Origin: JBEKCP01 sp049509515
Lineage (GTDB): Bacteria > Planctomycetota > Planctomycetia > Pirellulales > Thermoguttaceae
Assembly: GCA_049509515.1 (NCBI GenBank)
Contig: JBEKZV010000024.1
Coordinates: 1 to 64,000, forward strand
Length of the DNA stretch: 64,000 nt
Direction: 5' to 3'
Shown here: positions 52,939 to 61,089 of the stretch, in pieces
Layout: every line of letters begins with the position of its first letter
Position numbering within the stretch: the stretch's first letter is position 1
Translations under genes and position numbers: made by a program
Notes under the pieces: generated by a model
What the model was told of the DNA's origin: nothing
What the model saw: only the letters and a program-made list of their open reading frames with translations
The model's database searches: none

Positions 52939-53366
52939 GGAAGGGGGATAAGTCCAATTACTGCCGTTTCTTTGGTCTGCCACGGGGTTGAAAGGTGGAT
53001 TCGAGCCCAAGCTTCTGGGCGGTCACCCGTTGCCAAGCGGGGCTTCCATAGGGACGGCCACGTTGTACCGCCGTTTGAAGTGTCTCCAAATCTGTTCTTC
53101 CTTGGGACCGGTTGACCTGGAGCGACCACTGCCGCGGCCGCTCGACCGGCCAAGCCGTCAACGGCGGCTTGTCCTCCGTCACGCCGGGATGCCGCCATCG
53201 CCACAGGCTCGACCAGCGCCACTCCTCCGCACGCTCGACCAGGCCCGCTCGCAAGGCGTTCCGTTCCACATAACAGAGAACTGTGAGTAATAGGCGATCT
53301 GTTCGCGGCATGGCATGAATCTACCGCAGCGGCTGCTTTGCGTCAATAATTGGACTTCCCCCTTTT
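52939..53366 (-). mobile_element. REP-flanked RAYT element (truncated)
   Basis: About 428 bp bounded by terminal inverted repeats: left GGGGGATAAGTCCAATTACTG, right CAATAATTGGACTTCCCCC. It contains the C-terminal half of a REP-associated tyrosine transposase (52958-53311). The ends match the mini unit at 52443-52527. The 3' end of the alpha/beta hydrolase gene reads into its right terminus. Confidence 0.75.
52958..53311 (-). pseudogene. REP-associated tyrosine transposase (RAYT), C-terminal half
   Basis: The open frame (117 residues) holds the diagnostic RAYT segments YVERNALRAGLVERAEEWRW and RGRPYGSPAWQRVTAQKLGLE, ending TFQPRGRPKKRQ. The N-terminal half with the HUH metal-binding pair and catalytic Tyr is absent, so it cannot transpose by itself. 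RAYT proteins (Y1_Tnp, IS200/IS605-like) move or maintain REP sequences. Full-length family members are about twice this size. Confidence 0.75.
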
Positions 53367-55645
53367 CCCTCGATGCTCAAGCGGTTCTTTCCCTTGCTCA
53401 CGGCCACAGCCGGGATGGTGACCAGGCCGTACTGGTCGGCCGCCACATCGCCCGACTGGAGCGGCTTGTCCGCGCCGAGGGGTCGATTGGTCCACTGGAA
53501 CTTCTGGCCCGGCTGCGGCTTGAACTTCCGGCAGCGGCGCGGCGTGACGTCCACGGTACACTCGTCCCTGGGGCTCTTGGACACCAGCGCCAGGGTCAGC
53601 GCCCACTTGCCGGCTTGGTCGATGATCTCCTGGTCGGCCGTGTCCCAATAGAGGCAGGCGTTGGCTTGGCCGGCGGGGTCGCCGTCGTAGGGATCGACCG
53701 GGCGGGGGTACTCCAGCTTCTTCGCTTTCTGTTCCTCCTTGGCCTGGGCCTTGAGCCGCTCGAACTCGGCGCGAGGAAGCGGCGTGGCGGTGCCCGGGTT
53801 GCCGTCGAGGCTGCAATGGGTGAAGGCCGGCAGGGTGCGGTCGCTGCGGACGTCCATGCCGAAGACGTGGGAATCGCCCTGGCTGGCCGGCTCGCCGGGC
53901 AGCGAAAGCCCCTGGCCGTGGCCGCCGAGGCCCCAGAAGAAGGCGTGCGGCTGGCGGGTCTCCTGCATCGCCCGGAAGAAGGCCAGGGCCTGCGGCCAGC
54001 CGATCGCGCCGTCGTTCTTGCCGTTGGAGAAGACCACCAGCGGCATGCTCTGGGCCACGTGATTCTTCAGGTACCAGACGTTGCTGAAATAGTCGAAGGC
54101 GGCGGTCTTGCCGTCCTGGAAGGGCAGCCGCCACTCGACCGGCCCATAGCTCTGGATGTAGCTGCTGGTGAACTGGGGCGAGTTGCCCGGCACGTGGACG
54201 CCCACCGTGCCGGCCGCGAACGCGATGCGGTCGGCGCGGCGGAGGGCCAGGTTGGTCGTGCCCGAGCCGCCCATCGAGCCGCCCTCGACCGCGACGCGGG
54301 ACTTGTCGATCTTCCACTTCGAGTCGAGCCAGTCGATGAAGGAGATGATCCGCGTCTGGCTGTAATCGTGGACCGTGCCCTCGGCCCAGCTCCGCCAGGT
54401 TCCGGTACACTCATGGTAGCCGGTCCACCAGTCATAGGGGATCTGGTTGGTGGAAACGATGATCCAGCCCTTGGCGTAGTTGGTCCAGAAACCCCCGCCG
54501 AACATGTCGCCGCCCCAGCCGTGCAGGTGCAGGTCCACGCCGGCGGGGCTGGCCGGCTGCGGCGGGATGCCCACCAGGTAGTCGATCGGATTGTCGGAGC
54601 GGTTGCCGTCGGGCGGCGCCTCCCAGCGGGTGTAGAAGTACAGGATGGCTTCCCGGGCATAGAAGTGGTGCTGGCCCTTGCCGAGCTTGAGCACCTTTTG
54701 CAGGACGGGCTCGCCGGGGCCCACGGTTTCCTCGACGGCTGCGGCCGCGGAGTTGCCGGAATCAATGGCCGCGAGGTCCTCTTCGCCGTCTACGGCGACC
54801 GACACCGCATAATAAGCCCTGCCCGGCTTGGCCGGGTTCAGTACGCACAGGCCGGTGCCGGGCGGCAGCGGCTTCTCGTCCTCGACGGCAAACCGCACCA
54901 CCTGCCAGTCGTCTTTGGGGTAGTGGCCGGTCAGTTCCGGGTTCCAGCAGGCCAGCCGGCCCACCTCGTCGGCCAGCGCGGCCTTGTCGATGTTGCCCGC
55001 GGTGATCGGCGCGGTGTGCCGGTAGATGCGGAACGTTGTCTTGGGGGCGCCGGCGGCGAGCTTGGCCTTGAGTTCCTTCAGCTCCTTGGCCGTGATCTCG
55101 CCGCGCACCAGCGGCCCAGGCTCGGTGAAGGTGACGAAGGTCTGGCCGGAGCGGTGGCACACGCCGATGCCCGCGACCTTGGGAATCCGCGCCTTGGGCT
55201 TGATCTTGCCGGTGCAGGTCACCTCCAACACGGCCTCGCCCTTGAAGCCGGGCAGCGAAACGACGTTGAAGGCGACTTTGCCCCGGCCGGCATGAATCGC
55301 TTGCGCTACCGGAGCCGTCGCGTCGAAAGCGACGTAGCGCGGCGGCAATAGCGGCAGTGCTTTTCCGTCGACGGCCGCAGTCACAGTGACCGGCGGCGGG
55401 GTCTTGGGGCCGTGGCTACGGACCTGGGGGGCGATATCACCCGCGGGACGCAAGGCCGCGCGGACAATCGCGACCTCGTTGCCCAGCGCCGCGAGGTCCA
55501 CGGCGATACTCTTGTGGTCGCACTTCACGCTTGAAGGGTAGGTCCCCCGATCCGCGGCGGAAGTGAAAGTGACCGTGGCCGTTGCACCCAGCGCAGTCGC
55601 GCACCAGGCCGTGGCGATTGCAGCAACCCAGAAAACCCTGTTCAT
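53321..55645 (-). CDS. secreted alpha/beta hydrolase (esterase-like)
   Basis: The 774-residue exported protein has a signal peptide (MNRVFWVAAIATAWCATA). The hydrolase domain has Ser457 in VEGGSMGGSGTTNLALR (G-x-S-x-G nucleophile elbow) and FSNGKNDGAIGWPQA plus LGGHGQG as candidate Asp and His regions. This recalls feruloyl/acetyl-xylan-esterase-type enzymes. The last ~12 residues (SPIIDAKQPLR) are encoded by the inserted REP element, so the natural C-terminus was replaced. ATG 55645 follows GAGGTG. It is 7 bp from the glycosidase-like gene upstream. Confidence 0.75.
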   Translation of the reverse strand: MNRVFWVAAIATAWCATALGATATVTFTSAADRGTYPSSVKCDHKSIAVDLAALGNEVAIVRAALRPAGDIAPQVRSHGPKTPPPVTVTAAVDGKALPLLPPRYVAFDATAPVAQAIHAGRGKVAFNVVSLPGFKGEAVLEVTCTGKIKPKARIPKVAGIGVCHRSGQTFVTFTEPGPLVRGEITAKELKELKAKLAAGAPKTTFRIYRHTAPITAGNIDKAALADEVGRLACWNPELTGHYPKDDWQVVRFAVEDEKPLPPGTGLCVLNPAKPGRAYYAVSVAVDGEEDLAAIDSGNSAAAAVEETVGPGEPVLQKVLKLGKGQHHFYAREAILYFYTRWEAPPDGNRSDNPIDYLVGIPPQPASPAGVDLHLHGWGGDMFGGGFWTNYAKGWIIVSTNQIPYDWWTGYHECTGTWRSWAEGTVHDYSQTRIISFIDWLDSKWKIDKSRVAVEGGSMGGSGTTNLALRRADRIAFAAGTVGVHVPGNSPQFTSSYIQSYGPVEWRLPFQDGKTAAFDYFSNVWYLKNHVAQSMPLVVFSNGKNDGAIGWPQALAFFRAMQETRQPHAFFWGLGGHGQGLSLPGEPASQGDSHVFGMDVRSDRTLPAFTHCSLDGNPGTATPLPRAEFERLKAQAKEEQKAKKLEYPRPVDPYDGDPAGQANACLYWDTADQEIIDQAGKWALTLALVSKSPRDECTVDVTPRRCRKFKPQPGQKFQWTNRPLGADKPLQSGDVAADQYGLVTIPAVAVSKGKNRLSIEGKGGSPIIDAKQPLR

Positions 55646-55652
55646 ACTCACC

Positions 55653-58600
55653 TCACTTGGTCTTGATGAATCGGGGATTGGCCCAGGTCCGGCAGGTATA
55701 GGCGTCGCTCAAGAGGTCGTCGCGCCGCGTCACGAGCTTGATTTCCTTGGCCTCTTGCAGATTCTCGGCGACCAGCAGCCGCGGCTGGTCGGCGGGAGTC
55801 ATCAAACCGCTCTGCGTCCGCAACCGGCCGTCCACGTAGATCTCGAAGCTCACCCGCGTCGCGGAGGAAGAGATGCCTCCACGCTCCAAGGTGCCCTTGG
55901 TGTAGGCGCCCACCTCCGCGGCGAAGGCGGCGAACCCGGCCCCGGCGAGGTTGTAGGTCGTCTCGTGTGCGGGCGACACCCAGAGACCGTGCGTGAACGT
56001 CTTGCCGCCCAATTGGTACGGTGCCGTCACGGTGTCCTCTCGTTTCATTCCGGGAAACTTGTCGGCGGTCCGGTTCATGCGGCTATAGAAGGGGAAATTG
56101 CGTCCTTGCTCGATCCACCAGGGCATCGGGCCCCGCCAATCCCGGCTGTATCCCGCGTCCACGTGCCAGACAACCCGCTTCTGGTCCAACTGGTCGAGAT
56201 AGACCACGTCTCCCGGCGGAACCGCCGGCCTGCGATACGGGGGAATCACGTAGACCTTGATCTTATACGGTTCCTCGACGGCTCCGCCGGCCGCGGTGAG
56301 CGTCACGACCGGCTCGAGCGCCGTGCCCCCGGTCTGCTTCGGCCGCGCCACGAGCCTGACCGCCAGCGAGCCCAGCGGCGGAACCTCGCCGGAGGCCGGT
56401 TCCGCGGTTAGCCCGTCCCAATTGCTGATGATCCTCCAGGCCTGCTTGTGGCGCGTCCGATTGATCAACGAGTATTCTTTCGCGTCGCTGCCGCCGGCCG
56501 GCGGGTTGAGCACGGGCTCCATGAGGTAACGGATCAAATTGGGCTGCTCGGCGCCGGCGCCGCCGCCGGTCCAGAACTCGATCTCGCGGCGGACCTTCAG
56601 CTCCATTGCCTTCTCGACCCGGGCGGCAATCTTGACCGGGTAAGTCGTGCCGGTCAGGACGTCGGTGACCTCCAGCGTGCCGGCGACGTCCGTGCCCTCC
56701 TTGAGCGTCTTGCCATCCAGGAGGATGCCGAGTTCCTGGTGCGCGGACACTTCGCCTTCCCGTTGTTCCGGCACGATCCAGGCGTCGGCCGATGCGGCTT
56801 TCCAGGCCCGCGGCCGGCCGGACCAGTTGCGGACTTTGATCGCCAGCCGCGTCTGGCCCAGCGCCGGGACTGTAATCCGGCCGCCGGTGAACGTTTGGCC
56901 CTGGACCGCCGCGCCGGCGGTGGAGCCGCGGACGCTGTCCGTGTGCACGACCCGCAGCGACGTTTCGCCGAAGGTGGTCCGGTCCACGTCGATCCCGGTC
57001 TGCTCGGCCACCCGGGCGGCACATTGGTACAGCCGCCGCGAGCGGCCCTGCCAGTTGCAGGCGATGTCCATGGTCCCGTAATCCGTGCCGCCCGCGCCGA
57101 CGTGCAGCGTGCCGCGGAAATGGTCGTCCAGCACGGTCTGCACCTCGCGGGCCAGATCGTCCGTGAGCACGCGGCGATCGAGCATCTGCTCCAGGTAGAT
57201 GCGGGCTTCGGCCTCTTGGATGCCTTCGAGCATGGCCTCGACGCGGGTGCTCGATTCCACGCCGCCGGTGCCGGGCCACAGTGTCTGGACGCAGGCGCGG
57301 CCGACCATGCACCAATAGCCGCCTTTGACGCCGTCGAACCAGGTCTTGTGGAAGTAATCGGCCCCGATGCGTCCCAGGCCGTTGAATCCGCTGTAGATGG
57401 CCCGGTCGCACATCACCCGCCAGGAAAAAGGCGTGGAGCAACCCTCCACGCAGATCACCGAACCGCCGGTGCGGGCCATGAGGAGGTGGACCAGCGGGTT
57501 CTTCCAGCCCTGGAAACTGTGCTGGGTCAGGTCCGCGCCGTAGGCCCTGGCGGCAATACGGAACGTGGCGTCCGGCCCGCGGCCGTGCCCGGCGCAGGTC
57601 CACGCGACGCCGGGCGCCGCCTCGGCCAGGATCGGAATCAGGCCCTTGTCCGGGACGTCGTCGAACGTCTGGCCCCAATACATCACGTCTTCCAGGCCGA
57701 GGCTCCGCATGTGCCGGTAGAGCGACTTGGCAAATGCCTGCCACACGGGCCGGCGCGTCGCCTCCTCCGCCGGGCCGACGCTGACGATCTCCTCTCGGCC
57801 GGCGGCTTCATCGAGAATCTTGACCTCCGCCGGCCCGGGCACCGCCTGCATCACGTCGAAGCAGATCGCCTTGGGCCGCCCCTGGATCCGCCCCGCCAGC
57901 GCCAGGTAGCGGTCCATGAGCGAATAGTCGAACCCGAGCGTGCCGTCGCTCTTGCGAATCCAGCGGATCATCGCATCTTGCCGGTTGCCCAACTCCGAGT
58001 TCATCAGCACGGGGATGAAGAGCCAGCGGTTGCCGATGCGGGCCAATTGCCGGAACGACGACTCGATCAACCGGAAGTGCTCTGCCGACCAGAGTTCGAC
58101 TTGGTAGGCCCTGGCCACGCCGTAGGGCGACTGCTCCGACTGGACGAAGGTCTGGAACTCCCGCGGGTCCGGCACGCGCCACGGGATGACTTCCGCCTCG
58201 AGCGGGATCGAGCAGGGGGCCGCCTGGTCGGCGCGGACCGTGATCGTGCCCCGGTACTTGCCCGCCGGCGCATCGCAGGGGACCCGGAGCGAGAGCCAGA
58301 GCGGCTGGCAGGTGTTGGCCGGCACGTTGGCCGGCGGAGAAGGGCCGAGGTGATCGAAGAACACGAAGTTCCGCAGGAAATTCCGCCTGGCCTTATCCGG
58401 ATCAACCCCTTTGGGCAGCTCGCCGTACAGGTTCTTTCCGTCGCTATAGCGGCCCAGCGCCCAGCCGACGGCCCAACAATGTTCCAATTCGCCGGGCAGA
58501 CATCGCTCGGATCCCAGCGGCGAGAGGTCCTCGATCCCGTGGCCGACGAGGTACCGGACCGTCAGCGCGCCGGCGGGAATCTTGGCGCCGTCCGGGCCGA

Positions 58601-59849
58601 CCAGATCGCCGGCCGTGGCCCGCAGGCCCGTCAACTCGCTGTCCGTGCCCACGCCGAGTTGCGCGGCGAGCGTGCCGTTCCGCGGGCCGACGAAGCGCAC
58701 CCGGCCGCTCGGCCAGCCCGGCGGGTTGAAATCCCTGTTGTACAGCCGGGCGTGCAGGTCGTCGACCCACACCTGGAAGCCGGGCGGACGGCGAGTGCCC
58801 CGCGGGATGGCCGCGGACGAGCCCTGCACCTCCATGTTCACCAGGCCCACGTGGTCCCACCGCACATTGTGGCCCATGTCCCCCAGCCATCCGCAGAACG
58901 AATCGCTGCGGGCCCCGTCTACGATGATGGGATGATAGCGGCTGGACCGCAGCTCGACCGCCAGCACGTTGGTCCCCTTGCGGAGCAAGCGGGGAGGAAT
59001 GGGGATCGGTCCCAACACGCGATCGCGCAAGCGCAGCAAGCGCTCCCAGCCGGCCCGGTTGACGAGGGTATTGCCGTAGGTCGTGCGGTAGGCGGAATTC
59101 CTGGATTCCGTCGGCGCCATGTCGAAGGGACATCGCAGGTCTCCGACCCAATCGCCGAAGGCCGGCTTGCCCGGCAGCTCGTCCCTGCTGGCGATATACG
59201 CCTCCGCCGGATAATCCGCGGCGAAGGTGTCGGGGCCGAGCGGGCCCTCGGGAAGGCTTTTCCGCCCGATCTCCTGGCCGTTCACCAACAGCCGGGCGCC
59301 GCCCCGGTACGTCAGGCGAACCGTGAGGCTCCCGGCAGCGGCCGGATCGGGCAGGTGAAAGTACGTCCGCACGTACAGGCCGCGGAGCAACAGCGTGTTG
59401 GTGGCGCGAAACTCCGATCCCTCCAGCGTCAATTTCGGAGATCCCAGGTAGCGGCGATCGAACCCGCTGTCGTCGAATTCCGGTTTCATCCAGTCCGCGG
59501 CAGGCGGCAGGCCGGACAACACGCCGACGGCCGCGGCGTCGTCACCCATTTGCCCCATGTAGAAGCGATAGCACGCGACATCCCGCCAGTCTGTTCTTGC
59601 CCAATCGTAGTTCTTGCCTTGCAGCAGCCTCTTGACGTATTGTTCGACCCGCGGAAGCCTCTTGCCGAACAGCTTTTGCCCCTCGCTCTTCAGGGCATCG
59701 CTGCTCAGTCGCATCGGGCCGAACTCGCTCCAGATGCGGAAATAGCTGTTGCGGTCGAGGATCGGGTCCTCGCCCGCCGTCACGGGGGCCGACGAGAGTC
59801 CGGCTGCCGCGACAAGCGCGGCCGCCGGCACAACCCACGCTCGCAACAT
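55653..59849 (-). CDS. secreted glycoside hydrolase-like protein (DUF4091/GH123-like) with C-terminal NPCBM domain
   Basis: The 1398-residue protein has a signal peptide (LRAWVVPAAALVAAAGLSSA), an N-terminal beta-sandwich (RLLVNGQEIGRKS), a large central TIM-barrel-like domain (FVQSEQSPYGVARAYQVELW; YWGQTFDDVPDKGL) with a DUF4091-like end (LWPGTGGVESSTRVEAMLEG), and a C-terminal NPCBM carbohydrate-binding domain (GLWVSPAHETTYNLAGAGF, WANPRFI). The catalytic pair is not assigned. ATG 59849 has GGGAG 8 nt upstream and is preferred to ATG 59870, whose ribosome site is too close. It is the first gene of the pair with the esterase-like gene. Confidence 0.75.
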   Translation of the reverse strand: MLRAWVVPAAALVAAAGLSSAPVTAGEDPILDRNSYFRIWSEFGPMRLSSDALKSEGQKLFGKRLPRVEQYVKRLLQGKNYDWARTDWRDVACYRFYMGQMGDDAAAVGVLSGLPPAADWMKPEFDDSGFDRRYLGSPKLTLEGSEFRATNTLLLRGLYVRTYFHLPDPAAAGSLTVRLTYRGGARLLVNGQEIGRKSLPEGPLGPDTFAADYPAEAYIASRDELPGKPAFGDWVGDLRCPFDMAPTESRNSAYRTTYGNTLVNRAGWERLLRLRDRVLGPIPIPPRLLRKGTNVLAVELRSSRYHPIIVDGARSDSFCGWLGDMGHNVRWDHVGLVNMEVQGSSAAIPRGTRRPPGFQVWVDDLHARLYNRDFNPPGWPSGRVRFVGPRNGTLAAQLGVGTDSELTGLRATAGDLVGPDGAKIPAGALTVRYLVGHGIEDLSPLGSERCLPGELEHCWAVGWALGRYSDGKNLYGELPKGVDPDKARRNFLRNFVFFDHLGPSPPANVPANTCQPLWLSLRVPCDAPAGKYRGTITVRADQAAPCSIPLEAEVIPWRVPDPREFQTFVQSEQSPYGVARAYQVELWSAEHFRLIESSFRQLARIGNRWLFIPVLMNSELGNRQDAMIRWIRKSDGTLGFDYSLMDRYLALAGRIQGRPKAICFDVMQAVPGPAEVKILDEAAGREEIVSVGPAEEATRRPVWQAFAKSLYRHMRSLGLEDVMYWGQTFDDVPDKGLIPILAEAAPGVAWTCAGHGRGPDATFRIAARAYGADLTQHSFQGWKNPLVHLLMARTGGSVICVEGCSTPFSWRVMCDRAIYSGFNGLGRIGADYFHKTWFDGVKGGYWCMVGRACVQTLWPGTGGVESSTRVEAMLEGIQEAEARIYLEQMLDRRVLTDDLAREVQTVLDDHFRGTLHVGAGGTDYGTMDIACNWQGRSRRLYQCAARVAEQTGIDVDRTTFGETSLRVVHTDSVRGSTAGAAVQGQTFTGGRITVPALGQTRLAIKVRNWSGRPRAWKAASADAWIVPEQREGEVSAHQELGILLDGKTLKEGTDVAGTLEVTDVLTGTTYPVKIAARVEKAMELKVRREIEFWTGGGAGAEQPNLIRYLMEPVLNPPAGGSDAKEYSLINRTRHKQAWRIISNWDGLTAEPASGEVPPLGSLAVRLVARPKQTGGTALEPVVTLTAAGGAVEEPYKIKVYVIPPYRRPAVPPGDVVYLDQLDQKRVVWHVDAGYSRDWRGPMPWWIEQGRNFPFYSRMNRTADKFPGMKREDTVTAPYQLGGKTFTHGLWVSPAHETTYNLAGAGFAAFAAEVGAYTKGTLERGGISSSATRVSFEIYVDGRLRTQSGLMTPADQPRLLVAENLQEAKEIKLVTRRDDLLSDAYTCRTWANPRFIKTK

Positions 59850-60024
59850 GGCCCCGGCTCCCACGGGCATACCTCGCCGCCTGAAGGCTCGCTGGACGGA
59901 TCGGGTATATTATGGGCCTGCGGCAGCACGTCCGCAACGCGGTTGGGGAATTCGCGAATGCGGACTGGACCGGGTCGGCCGCGCCGGCGAGTTCGAGTCG
60001 AGCGCTGCGGAGCCGGAAAGTCGC

Positions 60025-60363
60025 TCAGGGGCCGTCGCCGGCGGGCGGCCGCGGGGCCTTCTGGCCGCGGCGGACCACGGCCTGGAGGGCACAGTAGAGC
60101 ACCAGCAGCCCAAGAGCGCCGCCGGCGGCCGAGATGAAGCCCAGGGGGCTGATCGGGTTGTAGGGGCGGCCGCCGAGAACCCAGGTGAGGATGCCCAACC
60201 CGACCGCGCTACCGGTCATTCCCAGCGTCAACGTGGCCAGGGCTCCCGACGGTTCGCGGAGCGGCAGGACCACCCGCGCCAACAGCCCCGCCAGACTGCC
60301 CAGGCCGATCCACAGCAGCACCACGTTCACCCAGTGTTGAGCGGTTGCCGAGAGTTCGGTCAT
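60025..60363 (-). CDS. small multi-pass membrane protein (transglycosylase-associated-like)
   Basis: The 112-residue protein has three to four hydrophobic segments (VVLLWIGLGSLAGLLARVVL, LTLGMTGSAVGLGILTWVLGG, AGGALGLLVLYCALQAV). The GLGSLAGLLAR segment resembles the GlsB/YeaQ/YmgE small-protein family. A terminator of the upstream lipoprotein gene lies just before its start, so it needs its own promoter. No ribosome site stands out. Confidence 0.6.
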   Translation of the reverse strand: MTELSATAQHWVNVVLLWIGLGSLAGLLARVVLPLREPSGALATLTLGMTGSAVGLGILTWVLGGRPYNPISPLGFISAAGGALGLLVLYCALQAVVRRGQKAPRPPAGDGP

Positions 60364-60373
60364 AGGGGCTCAC

Positions 60374-60445
60374 AAAAAAAGAATCCTGCGTTGCTGACGT
60401 CCGGGGCCGTGGCGGCCTTTGGATCTCGGACACCAGCAACGCAGG
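60374..60445 (-). terminator. intrinsic terminator downstream of lipoprotein gene
   Basis: CCTGCGTTGCTG (60385-60396) and its perfect inverse CAGCAACGCAGG (60434-60445) are followed on the minus strand by ATTC and seven T (60374-60380). A 12-bp stem with a T-run is the form of a rho-independent terminator, here for transcription coming from 60546-60779. Confidence 0.75.
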
Positions 60446-60545
60446 TCGCCGTCCCCCCCAGCGCCACCTCGTTGGCGATCACCCGGCATGAGCCGTTGGG
60501 CCCCGGGGACTCGCTACGGGTGGCACTCGGCCGTAAACGATAGCC

Positions 60546-60779
60546 TCATTGCCGCAAGGCCTGCTCCTGGGAGTAGGCTTGCTGTGCGGCCGCTTCCTTG
60601 GCGAGCTTGTACTCGGCTCCAGGCGGGAAGTACTGGACGTCGTCCTGGAGGTAATAGGGGCTTGGCAGCGTCTGACCGCCGACGTCGATCTGGCAGCCGG
60701 TCAGTCCGAACACGGCGATCACTGCGGCACCGCCCAGGAAGGCCCGCCAGCAGCTTGGCCGGTAGTTGGAGCCAGTCAT
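60546..60779 (-). CDS. small lipoprotein
   Basis: The 77-residue protein starts at 60779 with GGAGG about 6 nt upstream. A lipobox lies at the end of a hydrophobic signal (VIAVFGLTGC), followed by QIDVGGQTLPSPYYLQDDVQ and a helical Ala/Gln-rich tail (KLAKEAAAQQAYSQEQALRQ). Planctomycete genomes carry many such short lipoproteins. It is followed by a strong terminator. Confidence 0.75.
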   Translation of the reverse strand: MTGSNYRPSCWRAFLGGAAVIAVFGLTGCQIDVGGQTLPSPYYLQDDVQYFPPGAEYKLAKEAAAQQAYSQEQALRQ

Positions 60780-61089
60780 AGGGGACCTCCGTAAGTCGTC
60801 TATGCCACGCACTTTACCCATTCTATCCCGCCCATACCGGGCTAGTCGATATAATCGGCACGAAGGTTATCGGCCATTTATTCGGCAAACTTTAGCTCGA
60901 TCGGGGCTAGGCTTGGGACGGAGGGTTCTGGCAACGGTGGCCCGGACGCTGTAAGATCAAAGGGGTGGGCAGATAGCCGCGGCGACCACGCCGACCACGC
61001 TGCGCATGGTGCCCGCTGGCGCCCGATCCGCGGAGAGTGGTGTGAAGGGTGTGAAGGGCACGTCGCTCGGGCTGGGAACGGAGAATCTC
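60780..61089. other. divergent intergenic region
   Basis: It separates the lipoprotein gene from the CHAT gene. TATAAT occurs at 60850-60855 and an R1-type fragment (GACCACGCTGCGCATGGTGCCC) at 60986-61022. No further feature is seen. Confidence 0.4.

Noticed and set aside
53315..55351. 678-codon plus-strand frame
   Set aside because: Antisense of the alpha/beta hydrolase gene, which has a signal peptide and nucleophile motif.
56448..60137. 1229-codon plus-strand frame
   Set aside because: Antisense of the glycosidase-like gene, with no motifs and biased composition.
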